In this document: piece by piece, positions 23,293-35,088 of the stretch | How positions within the stretch are numbered: the stretch's first letter is position 1 | Layout: every line of letters starts with the position of its first letter | NCBI GenBank assembly: GCA_963930655.1 | Contig: OZ005601.1 | Coordinates: 12,148,001 to 12,212,000, forward strand | Source of the DNA: Myrica gale | Taxonomy: Eukaryota > Streptophyta > Magnoliopsida > Fagales > Myricaceae | Direction: 5' to 3' | Length of the DNA: 64,000 bases | Notes under the pieces: generated by a model | Database searches by the model: none | What the model was told of the DNA's origin: nothing | Seen by the model: the letters and a program-made list of their open reading frames with translations, nothing else | Position numbers and translations under genes: made by a program

Positions 23293-25796
23293 ATGAGTGT
23301 GATAGATATAATTACGCGGGTCGACGCGATTTGCAAGAAGTACGATAAGTACGATGTTGATAAGAACAAGGACTCGAATGTTTCCGGGGACGATGTTTTT
23401 GCTCGTTTATACGGCGTCGTCGAGGCCGATATCGAGGCAACCCTGCAGGTCTCTGCGTGTGTGTTGTATTCGCGTTGGTCATGGATGAAAAGGGTGGTCG
23501 TTGTATTCATTTTTCTATGTTGGGAATCTTGCGATGCTCTTTTTGAGTGTCGCGACAATTTTTTTTCTTCTACGCAGTGTTGAGACAATTGAGAGGGAAG
23601 AAAAATGGAACCATAAAAAACATTGGACTTGATGTTGTACAAAGACTCTGCTTGCTGAATTTTTGTCCCCCCCCCCCCCCCCCCCGGGTAGGGGCTCTGT
23701 TTGGCTGTCAAGAAGAACTGAACGTTAGGGAAACGATAAAGTAGAGAAAAGCTCGAATAGCTTGTAGGAGGCTTAGTCTAGAGCAGGGGTTCTGTGGTTT
23801 TAGTGAGTTTCAGACCCAGAAATTAAGAATTTGACACTTCACTTTGTTCATAGTGGAAATTACGTGCGTTTTGGTTTTCAGAAATCGGCGGCGGCTGCCG
23901 CCGAGAAGAACAGGGCTAGTGCCGTCGCTACGAATGCGGAGATTCGACGAACCAAAGCTTGTTTGTACGAGGAGCTCCCTAAATTGCAGAGACTTGCTTT
24001 TAAAAAGGTTAAGCCTCTTTTAACATTTTATGTCAATAGTATGTCTATGGCTCTGTTTGTAAGTGTGTTTAGGGGTTGACAACTTCTAATCCTTATTTGG
24101 CTTAATCACGAGAAAACGTAGGAAAGTATACTGGTTTACGTGAATTGAAATTAGATTCTTCTTTCTTCCTTTTATTTAGGGGGAAGCTTAAGAAAACTTT
24201 TTGTTTGTTTCCTAATTATTTGAGACCATATTCAAAGTGCTCTGCTAGCTTTAATTCTTCTAAAAATGGTGGAGTTTCTGTTTTCAAATTCGAGGAAAAC
24301 CCTTCAGATCGCAATTGATATGAAATTTTATTTTCATCTTATGCTAGATTCTACCTCCTATTTTTTGCTACTCATTCCAGTGGATGTCCCGTGTTGGTAG
24401 CTTATATAATGTTTAAAACTGTTTGTAGGGCAGAGGGTTTTCTAAAGAAGAGCTCGAGACTCGCAACGATTTAGTTTCTGCACTGAGAGAGAGGATTGAA
24501 GCTATACCTGATGGATCTACAACTAGCGGAGCTAAACAAACTGATGGTTGGGCAGCTTCCACCTCATATGCTAAGATCAGATTTGAAACAACCTCAGGTA
24601 TTAGTTCATCTAATTTATTGACCAACTTTCTTAAAAACCCGTCATCATTAGTAACCGTGTATGTGCATTGTATATTACACCAGGTGGAAGATTTGATTCT
24701 GAGTATTATCAACAAACTGAAGAATCAGATCATTTTAGGCAGGCGTATGAAATGCGGAGAACGAAACAGGCAAGTATGGATACATCAGTGATCTTTCATT
24801 ACTTGGGGTCTGATTTTCTTTTCCCCTTTTTACTGATTTCAAAGTATTCTTGAGAACCATTCCCCCTCCCCTCAATATTCCTTTGCTTTTGATTTTTCAA
24901 TATCTCATTACAAACAAGGTCCATTTATGTTGCCTGATATGGTTGTTGTTGGGTAACAGCAGTAATGACTGAGGAAACATCTTAAGTCAGAGTGTATGAG
25001 TTGGATTTTGGATCTATCTTCTTTTTTCTTTCACTATGTAACCTGCAGTACAAACCCTCATGTGCGATCAATTGCATTTCATACAGGATCAGGGTTTGGA
25101 TGTTATAGCTGAAGGATTGGACACATTGAAAGACATGGCACATGACATGAATGAGGTTTGTTCTCTTGAGATACTCCACCGTATATTATATATAGATAGG
25201 GTAAATCAAATTCTTGATCCTCTTATAATGAGAGTTTGACTTACAGGAAGTGGACAGACAAATGCCTTTAATGGATGAAATAGATGATAAGGTAACCCAT
25301 CATTTGTTTCTTTTTGCCAATCTAATTCATCATTGTCTATCTATAATAGAAAAAGATTGGGAAGAATTTACATCACTACCTTTTGGATAACCCTCCATCT
25401 AACTCTGTTTGATGACTAGGTTGATGCGAACTTACTTTTGGCTTTTCTCATCCCTCTCGGGATTCCGGGAACATAGAACCGTGAATAAAGTTGCAAGAGT
25501 GACTAAACTAAGTTCTGTTGTTGTGACATCATTTCAGGTTGTTAGAGCAAACGCTGACCTTAAAAGTGCTAATGTGAGACTGAAGGAAACTGTAACCCAG
25601 GTTTGCATCATCCATCGACGCTTTTGCAGAGCATTCCTTCCTCTTCCCCCCCCCCCCCCACCCCAAAAAAAAAGAAACTTACATCCTACACGTATGTGCA
25701 TTTTACTTTATTCAGCTGAGGTCCAGCCGCAACTTTTGCATTGACATCATCCTCTTGTGCATAATATTAGGACTTGCTGCCTATTTGTACAAGTAA
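23293..25796 (+). CDS. SYP71: Syntaxin of plants 71-type Qc-SNARE
   Basis: Exons 23293-23448, 23882-24007, 24429-24597, 24684-24769, 25087-25155, 25247-25291, 25538-25600 and 25716-25796 give 264 residues, the usual SYP7-family length. The start MSVIDIITRVDAICKKYDKY matches the conserved SYP7 N terminus. The SNARE motif spans about 178-235, with the central-layer Gln probably Gln207 in RQMPLMDEID. A single C-terminal membrane anchor (245-262) ends YLYK. SYP7 proteins are plant-specific Qc-SNAREs at the plasma membrane and ER used in vesicle fusion. Intron 4 uses a GC donor (aaacag/gcaagt) rather than GT. At the exon 2/3 junction the protein reads KKGRGFSKEEL, where relatives have a KxVKG-type sequence. 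The start is the first ATG after a GA-rich leader. Confidence 0.93.
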
Positions 25797-28700
25797 GCTT
25801 CCTATCTTTGTGCATTAACCTAAAAATCTAGATTTCTCTGTTGATATTCTTCCACTAATACGTCCTTGGGTGAGACACCATGTTATATGTGAGTACATAG
25901 AAAGCCTGGAGATTTCTTTACACCAATATGTTAGTTTCAAGATTTTGATTTAGAATTATTAAGTGCTCATGACAAAATGGCACACATATATGCATTACTC
26001 AAACAGGAAACCACGTTTGGTGAAATTTTAGCTCACCATCTGAATAAGAAATTTTGGAAGAAGTTTGTGCTTCAGAGAAAAATAGTCTAGTAGATTTTCC
26101 CTCTGCCGTTACATTTCAGTAACGCAGTTTTGTCATTTTTTCAAAAATCCTTTTTACTTAAGAGTTAATCGGCCTCTGGTTTGCAATCAGATCAGAGGTC
26201 TGCCCAATTGCTTCTGTAAGAAGATGGCTCTATGCACTGAATGCTTTATGGATGGAAGGCCCTGTTACGGATTTTCCATGTTATTTTTCCCATCTTAGAG
26301 GGAAGAAACTTCCAAACTGTGAAATGTCAGAGGGCAACATGTTACCTCGGATTCTGGTTGTCCTCCTTTCTCTAGCGTGCTGATTGTCAATGACAGCCCT
26401 TTTTCTTTAGTGTTTATCAGAAAAAAGCGCAAATTTTTTATAACCATCCATATGAATGTGTTTGTCTGATGCAGTGTGTCCAAGTGAGGTCTACCGCGTC
26501 TTCTCTACATGCTTAGGTGGGATACCTCATACCTGTGACTCTAAGGGTTTGTTTTTGTAATATTAATGTGTGACAATATCTGTGTTTCTCTTTGCGTAGC
26601 GGTCCTGCAAGCTTTACCGCCGTCTCTCCCCCGACTTTACTGGTACAATTCGCACCTGTACATTTGCGCTTTCTGATAAACGGAGAACTGGGCGTGCTCT
26701 GTGGGGGATTTCATCAAATTCGGAAATGAATATCTTCCTTGGGGCAACTAGAAATCTGAAAAATATTTATCTTCCTTGGGGGCCCTGATGTTAGACACAG
26801 CCGTCTTTATATAATATAGAGTAGTACAGCCCAGGAGGCGGACCTTTGCTTCAAACAGAATTTCACCTGCCGGATTTCATGCGATATGCCTGTAATATTT
26901 TGTAACATGTCGAGCAGATCATTGTCCTTTGGAGCGCGCTCTCTCTCTCTCTCTCTCTAAAAGTGACGTACAATTACAAACAAGAAGAGAAAATACACTT
27001 GTTTGCGCCCTTTTCGCTCTAAACTAACAAGTTTGAGACATTGCATTTATAAACTACTTGTTCTTATTATATTTTCAGTCTTTTTTTTGTTAAATTAGAT
27101 AGAAATTGACTTTTTTTGTACTAAATGTCATTAAAAAGTCAAATAACATGTTATATTTAAGAACATAATTGTCTTGGTAGTTGTAATGTCTCAAATGTGA
27201 TAATTTATAATGGAAAGTATAAAATTTATTGTGGTTGGTAAATAAAAAATGTATTTAAAACAATTGACCCAAAATAGATAAGAACTTTTTTTTTTGGTTG
27301 AAAAACCCAAAGGGGAAAGGGCTTACGGAGATTTAGCCCAAAACCGGAACCTCGTTTGGGTTTCTTTCGATTTGATTAATGAAATAAAGTGAAGCAACGA
27401 AAAGAGAGGAATAAAATAATAATGATACGGGCTCACCTACGTAAACCTAGATGCCGTAGGCTTTGATGTCATAGTGATTCAACACAATGCCGTTTTCAAT
27501 TATGTTGGAAAAGATTAGACGCACTCCCGAAAGCAATGAGCTCAGGACGTGGTTAGAACTTAGACCACATAGGCTGCAGTTTGAGAAAAAAAAAACAAAA
27601 AAACAACGGAAAAGGACCTTTGGATCTCTGTCCAATCAATTTTTCTTTTTCCTAAGGCAGGGTTTCACCGAGTCTTATCATGAACAAGGCAGATCACTAT
27701 AATTAGAGAGACAGCAACTTGGGTTTTCCTTTTCCTTTGTCCATTTGTCTTATTGGCATCCAAAACCCAAGTGGCTTTGCCTTTTATCCTTTCAGTTTTA
27801 ATTGGAATCTACAACTTGTTTCTTCAAACGTTATGGGACAGTGACTCCAAAACGGTAGTCCTTTTCGTTTTTTCACAAAAAGAAAATAACAAATAAAAAA
27901 AGAAGCAGCATCTGAATAATTTCATATTATATATTCGGCCTATAACTAATAAGATTGAATGTAATAGGTAGCATCCACAAGTTGGACTAATAAAGTTGCT
28001 TTTTCCCGTCTTCGGTCTGCCCATGACCCAATCATAGTGGTTCGGAAACTCTTGTCGTTGGATTCAGATTCCAATTTCTTTCCCACTGTGATTGGGTCGT
28101 ATAGAGCGATTCAGATTCTAATTCCTTGTTCTGGTAGTTTAGTAACTTTTTTGAAATATTCTAAATGCATCATCTGGGTCGAGTCCATACGTCTCTTTGG
28201 AGGGCCAAAGAAAATGTGCTACGGGCTTCATGTTGTGTAACTCGAGAGACCAATCAAAGTCAAATTACGGACATAAATGCATGTATATTATTCTACTCTT
28301 CGTGTATATCAAAGGTTGGATGGAGGGAATTACTCCACAAAAGTAGCTTAATTGTTAGACCACTTGAAATTGTATGGATAAGAAGCACTGTTACAAGTTC
28401 GATTCTCTATAAGATCAAATTAGTGATATTATCATATGCTTCCTTTATGACAAAATATTAGATTGATTATTTTATTTTTCTTTATTTTTTAACTAAGAAT
28501 TACTGAACATATTATATGCGGATTTATACATCAGATATTGATATTTCACTGGCCTACTTTTACTTTTTCTTTTTCTTTTTCACAAACAAACTAATTTCAT
28601 TTTAAATCATCTAAATAAAATTATGTTAACAACTTTTGCTTGCTTCAACTGACAAAATAGAATCGCCTCCATATTATTAGTGGAAGTTTAAATTCTCTAA
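25797..28700. other. Downstream and intergenic region with degenerate repeats
   Basis: Bases 25797-26900 may hold the SYP71 3' UTR and unassigned DNA. There is a (CT)n run at 26939-26959. Bases 26990-27260 look like a decayed copy of the 17615-18009 repeat type (aaaatacacttgtttgcgccc, aactac). Bases 28340-28400 have tRNA-like A and B box strings. No gene was recognised. Confidence 0.5.
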
Positions 28701-28709
28701 AATTATTTT

Positions 28710-28940
28710 GGGATAAAGGTAAAATTAGTCCCTATCATATATGTCAAAATTGAATTAGTCCTCGTACTAAGAAAAATATAAAATTATTCCCTCTAATTTT
28801 AGAAAGGGATAAAATCAGTCACGATAAGAGAACCAAGACAAACGAAAGTGAAATCACAGAGACTAATTTTATGTTTTTGTTATTACAAAAATTAATTCGA
28901 TTTTGACTTATATTACAAAGACTGATTTTGCATTTATCTC
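28710..28940. mobile_element. Short Mutator-type MITE with perfect 9-bp TSD
   Basis: It starts GGGATAAAGGTAAAATTAGT and ends GACTGATTTTGCATTTATCTC, an imperfect inverted pair. The TSD AATTATTTT is exact at 28701-28709 and 28941-28949. The element is noncoding and contains internal 'attagtcc' strings like those of the other Mutator-type MITEs here. Confidence 0.87.
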
Positions 28941-28949
28941 AATTATTTT

Positions 28950-29596
28950 TACATTGAGTGAAACCTATATAGAAGACAACTTTTTTTTCTAAGCAGATAA
29001 CTTATTTGTTATTTGTGCACGCAAATAATTTCATTTAAAAAAAATGACATGGAGATATTTATTCGCCCAAAATTTTGGAACTTAAAATTTCCAACAAAAT
29101 AAATACACTTTAAAATTTTTAACTTTTAGGCAAATACGACACTTAAAAAATTTCTAAAATTTCGAGAATATACAGCACAATTTCGGTAAACAAACCGTCG
29201 GCATACAATTCCTTTTCTTTTTTCTATTGCTAACTTTACATAATTAACCAACCACTAGAATCATGTCGTGCCACGTCAATTAACCTTAAAGTTTTATACA
29301 ACAAAAGGGTTACAAGACCCGAATTTACTTTCATACCCTTCCATTTTAAAATATTGACTATATCAATGATCAATCCCTTGGTCCACCAAGACTCACACCC
29401 TAGGGAAACTGCAACTGTCTATAGTTGTAAGAGAGATTCTAAAGTGACCCACGATAAATTACAACACTGTATGAAACTAAAAAAATTTCTTTAACCCTAG
29501 TAAGCCACAAAATGAAAATAAATTTACGATAATCTCTTCAGGATTTCACAACAAAACCACAAAACGCATTCATACACGAATCAAGGCCATCTTAAC
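28950..29596. other. AT-rich intergenic DNA downstream of the WRC gene
   Basis: It probably includes the 3' UTR of the minus-strand WRC-domain gene. Nothing else is recognised. Confidence 0.5.
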
Positions 29597-30928
29597 CTAC
29601 ATCAGTGACTTCAGCGATCGAGCTTTCACTGGTTTTCTCATCCTCTTCCTCCCGCTGTCGCCGTTCGCGTCGTCTTCGTCATCATCATCCATATAATCAA
29701 AATCCTCATTGTTATCGAATTGCGAAGAGGAGGACGGAGTGCTCTGGGAAGTAGTAACAGTTGTACTAATAGTGGCGTTGTCGAGGAGCTTGGCTGCGGT
29801 TCGCTTGCTCCTATCTGCGCCTCCCCTATCGCCTCTCTTCCTCCCCCATAACGGGCCGAACCCAGAATAATAATAGAACTCGTACGGATTCGAAGAGGAA
29901 CCCTTCTTTGCCGCGCGAGCTCTCGCGCGCCGAGCACCGGCCACGGCAGCCGCAGCTGCTGCGGCAGCAGGAGCTCGCCTGAAACTCAAGCCACTATTGT
30001 TGGTGTTATTGTAAGACATAAGAAGGGTCAAGTGGTGCTCGCACAAAGATTGCCCTTCCTTGGCCTCGTTCCTACATTGCCAACCCTTCCCGTCGGTCTT
30101 CTGGCAGTACGAGCTCCTCTCTGCCTTCCCCAGCCCAAATTCATCCCCTCGTGCCGTTTCTTCGCAATGTTCGGTCTCTTTTGCTCTCTTCTCGACCATA
30201 TCATTATCGTCTACAACTATATCCTCGGCCTTCGCTGCCACCGCGTTCATTATCGACGCGAAACTGCGTATACACACAATATTTGAAGCCACAGACGGGC
30301 ACTAACTACTTTGAGAGGTTTTCAGCAAGAAATTTTGGATAATTATTCGCATATCATACAACTATTTCGAACAGAAATGGAAAAACCCTAATACCCCAGA
30401 AGAGAAAAATACAACACCAATTGGAAACACTATAAGAATTAAAAGAACAGCAGAAGGGTTATCAGTTACCTCTCGACAGCTCCCCCAGAATCACCAAGGC
30501 TCGCATTTCCTGCGAAGCTATCTTCTCCTTCGAACTTTAAGAAACAAAGGATGATAGAGAAAAATGAGAAGGGCCCATTAACCTAATCGGCTATTAGGAG
30601 CCGAATACACGATAAAAGTAAAAGAATTCTGGGTTTTCGGGAACCCTAAATGTGCAGAAGAAGAAAGGAAGAGAACGCTACGGAAAAAATGCAGGTTCGA
30701 TACAAGGAATGGAGGAAGAAACAAAGAGGGTTTTGGTAGATCTGCGAGGAAAAATGAGAGACAGTGAGAGAGAAAGATTGGGGGACTGACCTGGGGTGCG
30801 TCTTGAGCAAAGGAAATCGCATCCCAGGGCGACTGGTTCAGCTGGCACACGTGCGTCTGGAGGGCCTCGGGAGCTGAAGCGTGCGAGAACCAGAGGGGAG
30901 AGAGCTTCGCGTTCTTGCGGATCCTCAT
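29597..30928 (-). CDS. WRC-domain nuclear protein (no QLQ domain)
   Basis: Three exons (30928-30791, 30534-30470, 30263-29597) give 289 residues with consistent phase. The N terminus MRIRKNAKLSPLWFSHAS and the following QLNQSPWDAISF are conserved in a plant family of unnamed WRC proteins. The WRC zinc-binding motif is C121-X9-C131-X10-C142-X2-H145 (YCQKTDGKGWQC, CEHH). It is followed by an Ala tract, an Arg/Lys-rich segment (ARRARARAAKK) likely to act as a nuclear localisation signal, and an acidic run near the C terminus (DDDDEDD). WRC domains are known from Growth-Regulating Factors, where they bind DNA and direct nuclear entry. The QLQ domain of true GRFs is absent, so GRF activity should not be assumed. 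The start is the first ATG of a conserved N terminus. Confidence 0.88.
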
Positions 30929-32629
30929 ATTCTTAGAAGGTGGGCAGGCTAAGACAGAGAGAGAGATAGAGATCTAAAACGGTTGAGAAGGGTTTTTCTC
31001 TCTTTCTGTACTTTCTTTTCTCGGAGTTTCTCTTGAAGGTTTGGAGGGGCTGGGGATGGTTATGATGGGGGGTCTCTCTCTCTTGCAGATCTCACAGAAC
31101 TCGATAATCAGGGTTTTTCTTATTAGCTTTCTGTTGCTTTCTCGGCCCTTCATATATCTCATTCTCCGTCGGACGTTTTTGCCCGTAGGTTTTCGTTCGA
31201 TTTACGGGTGATGGGTGTGAGGGGAAAGAAAGCTGCCGGCTATGCCACGTCATGATTCTTGTCCAAAAAAACCTATTATTTTAAACACATCTAAGGGAAT
31301 AATCATCTGGAGAAGATCCCACGGTGAGGCACCATGTGGAATCAGATATCATGGGTCCGTCTGTGAAGTCAATATTTTAATGAGGTTTTGGGCAACTTCT
31401 CTGCCCAAACACGAAAACGACAGACCGTGTGATGGCAGAGAGGTTAAGAGCGTGACCTTATTTATATTCGAGAGTTTCACCGATCTCAAATTACGGAGAA
31501 GGTCATTTTGGTAATTCCGATGTGCAAAAAAAAAATTTAATACAGGGAACCTAACAACAACTTTTTTTCTTCCTAGAACAAAGGGAAGAGACGGAGGGCG
31601 TGCATCCTACGAGCCCAAATTCAGGAGAGTGCAAGTGGTGAACACATTTGGCCCACATGGAAAGGCTTTGATGAGGCTACTCTTCTTAAGGGGGAGGGTG
31701 CCATCTGGTCGAGCCAGGAAACAGACGGCTGTTCTGGGCCTGATCGAGACTGATCGCAGCAGGAACTCCACCGCAGGAGAGCAAGAATCAGATTCCAAAA
31801 GGATTAGGTTTGATTGCATATTTTGGAAGAAGCAGTGATACGTGTCGCTGCTTTGTTGATTTTCAAAGAAGCATATCTAAGATCTTTAAACTACAAGGTT
31901 TTACAGAAAGATGATATCACCATCTGTTAATGGGGGCGGAACAACAGCCATCGCAGGGTACAGCTATTATCTCTCTTTTTTTTTTTTAGCTATTATCTCT
32001 ATTTGGGCTTTGCGCTCTGTTACTTTTACCTTTTTAGGTTTTTGTTTTTTCTGAGCTAGTTGTACATTACTGTTAGTTCCGAATCGAGGGAGCAAACCAT
32101 ATATGTCAAAGAAAAAGTTCTGCTAGAGTATCAAGTCACTAATGGAGATCAGAGCTTGTTGGATTCGGTAATCGATCCATTTCTAAGAGGCCAGCCACTC
32201 AATCAGTAACGATGAAACACAACCCACCAACGAACCCCCAAAAAAGCTTCGAACTTACTGATAAAGGGTCGAGTACACCCTTAAGACCTTGGTTAAAAAC
32301 TTTAAAGCTCTTGGGCTTTGCTCAGTATACACAGTAGAGTTCAACTCGGTTGCTATCCTGAATAGGAGAAGCTAGCATACGAATCAGCAGAAAAAAAAAT
32401 AGAGCTCTTAATTAATTTATCCTTGGCTCTGTTTTTTCAATAGAAACCATTATTCTCGAGTTGAAGTCAGATATTTTCAGTAGCTCAAAAGCAACAGAAC
32501 AATCATTACATTAGCGTTGGTAAATTTTCTACAATTGCCCGTCAATTCAGTATAAAGTACAGCGTCTTAATTAAAATAATCAGAGATAAGACGAATCCTA
32601 GGTGAACTTTGGTCTGGGGGACAAACTAG
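30929..32629. other. Upstream region of the WRC gene and unassigned DNA
   Basis: Bases 30929-31230 are CT-rich on the minus strand and probably leader and promoter. Bases 31600-31840 hold an open plus-strand frame (31629-31838) without a recognised match. Nothing further could be supported. Confidence 0.45.
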
Positions 32630-32936
32630 GGGTATGTTCGTTTTCACCATTTTTTCAGGATTCTAAGTATATTCACAATTCTACCACCGAACATATTCAG
32701 AATTCAAACACAAAAACCAATACATTTTACACAATCTCCAACAACTATTTAATTTTTTATTCAACATAAATTTTCTCTCTCTATACTTTTTCACATAACT
32801 CCAATACTTTTTTATTAAACAATTACATCAAATCATTTCTCTCTCCACTTTACACAAACACCAATAAAACACTATTCAACATAAAAATTCACAACTTCTC
32901 TAAAATCCTACATTTTTTCTCAAAACGAACATAACC
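32630..32936. mobile_element. MITE with GGTATGTTCGTTTT / AAACGAACATAACC ends
   Basis: Inverted ends GGGTATGTTCGTTTTCACC and CAAAACGAACATAACC bound an AT-rich noncoding interior containing repeated ctctcctttacacaaac-type phrases. TAG occurs on both sides (cTAGggg and ccTAGg), a possible 3-bp TSD. Related partial copies lie at about 51857-52060 and 53355-53548. Confidence 0.6.
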
Positions 32937-35085
32937 TAGGCCTCCTCTGCGCGGCCTATGTATTCCCTTCGTCATTTGTTACTATAACCCTTTTGAACCT
33001 TTCCCTTCCCATTAACCTTTCACAGATGTTTCGATCTTTATATTCTGGATTTGATCTTCTGCTCCGAAAGCTCTTTAATTTCTGCTATGAATTCCAGCTG
33101 TTTATGCTCTTTAATTTGTCCGACGAGATAGTGAATAAGACTAAGATCGATCACCTCCTATAAATTAATGCAGACAATAGTTCTTATACTAATCTGAACA
33201 GAAACAGAGATTATACTCTATAGCACAATTTTTCGTAGAGTAGAAAACAAGTACAACAAGGGGAGGAAGAGAAAGAATGAAAAAGACTTACCTGAGTCAA
33301 AATTTCTTTGTAAATAGGAGCCATAGCAGCGACAAAACTATCCGTGTCTGATCATCATGACGTTTTTTTCTTTGCCCCTTCTTTTAAAGATATTAGGTGT
33401 TGTTTGTTTGTGAAAATATTGAGATTTTGGAAATTTTGGGTATTGAGGTTTGTAAAAAAATATAGTATTTTATGAAAAAGTGAGGAGAAAAGATTTAATT
33501 GAATAATATAATATTATTTTATAATTTAATGAGAAGAGAGATTATTTTCTAATTGTTTGGAAATTTTGAGCGGTGAAAATATTGGGAAACAAACGACTCA
33601 AGCAACTACTTGGCTTTTTAGCCGCAATAGCAATGACTTGAACAGCAGAGTAGAGAAGAAGAATTCAATAACCTGGAAAGCCATTGCCGTCCTTATAACA
33701 GAACTACTTCTGCAGAGGCGATATGAAGGCACTACGAGGGTACCACTCGGGCTGCAACTCCTCCCATATAAAACCCTTTTAAGTAGTAAACCCTAAAAAT
33801 ATTGCGATAGGTATGAAACTTCTAGAACCCAACTGGCTTGTAAGCCTTACTAGCTCGTAATATTGGAAAGATCATCTAACCAGTAGACTTCCTTTTGTCC
33901 CTGTGAAAAAAATGACCATTCGAAATCTCGGGTATGATCAATATAATCCCCCTATACCAGAGGATCGAGCGGTGGGAAAAAAAAAAAGTAAGCAGGCAAA
34001 CAAGCGTGAGTACTAGGGTTGATGATGCCACAAGAAAATTCAACTGAATAAGAAATTAGAAACCCTAAACCTAAATTTGAATGCATAGGAAATACAGGAC
34101 AGAAAGAACAAGAAGAAAGAAAAAAAAGGTGTTCGATTGATTGGATTAGAATCCTTAGTTCAGAGATAAGTTTTCAGAGGAGCGGGACGCGGTTCTTATC
34201 TGATATTCTGGTGTCTGGGAGCCGGGAGGGAAAAACAAAAAACAAAAACACAGGACTCGGAAACTTTTGGTCTCGCCCGATTTTGCTTCAGCTGCGTTTG
34301 ACGTTCTGGCGGTTCTTGTTAGTGGTTGAAAGTAATCGAGAAGATGCGTTTCCTTCCGAGAATGCTTCTGGGTTAATATTTTTTCCACAGTAAAGAACGG
34401 GCTTTGCTGGGAAAACTCTTTCATTTACTTACGGGTCACTGCGCCAGGACCTTTTCCTTCAGAAGCAAGGAGAAGGGCTGTGCCAGTGATCCAGTTGCTT
34501 AGTTGTTTTTTTTTTAAAAATAGATAGTTGCTTAGTTCATTAACTCATGGTTTGGCTTTGTCTGACCCGATCTCATGCCTCGCAAGCGACAGCCCTACCC
34601 CCCTTTTCTTGCCGGGAAGCCTAAGTTTGTGGTACTGTGTTTGTGAGTGGGTGATGCGAGAAAGAGAGAGAGAGAAGCCATTCTCTTTTTTACTTTTCAA
34701 TTGCTCCGATGTGCTACAGTATTGCAACTTGTACCTGTTCAGCTACGCATAGAGTGAAGGCACAACTGACAAACAAGCACTATTTTTCATAGTTTTTGTT
34801 TGTACGTGTAACTCAAAGAGACAAGCCACAGATCATATTAATCATGCCACATATATAAATGAAAAAAGCGTTACTCCCTAGCCTTACATTTTTCGAGTCC
34901 TTCTACGAACATTATTTTGAGAGCTCTCCCTCTGACCGATTCGATATTCCCTTAATTTGTATGGTAAATTTCACTTATTTCTCTAAAAGAGTCCTAGAAA
35001 TTTACATATTCTACCTCAATATAATAAAAACGATCAAATATAGAACAATAACTAGTATGAATAAAAGCCTACGTACACTTTCTAC
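32937..35085. other. Intergenic region, no confident gene
   Basis: A short minus-strand segment at about 33290-33335 could encode MAPIYKEILTQ followed by a good donor (gtaagt). An open minus-strand frame spans 34155-34424. Neither matches a family I recognise. Bases 33396-33600 are an AT-rich repeat (gttgtttgtttgtgaaaatatt) resembling 46577-46796. Confidence 0.45.
33396..33600. repeat. MITE-like repeat, GTTTGTTTGTGAAAATATTG family
   Basis: It starts ggtgttgtttgtttgtg and ends gggaaacaaacgactc. The interior shares gtgaggagaaaagatttaat and the following run with the copy at 46577-46796. The ends are weakly inverted, and no clear TSD is seen. Confidence 0.55.
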
Positions 35086-35088
35086 CTC

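Noticed and set aside
31629-31838. Plus-strand frame containing NTFGPHGKALMRLLFLRG
   Set aside because: Protein-like but unrecognised and overlapped by an equally long minus-strand frame; not enough to call a gene.
33290-33335. Possible first exon MAPIYKEILTQ followed by gtaagt on the minus strand
   Set aside because: Only eleven codons, and no downstream exon could be identified.
34155-34424. Minus-strand frame of 89 codons
   Set aside because: Unrecognised sequence, with an overlapping plus-strand frame of 60 codons; could be a noncoding transcript or chance.
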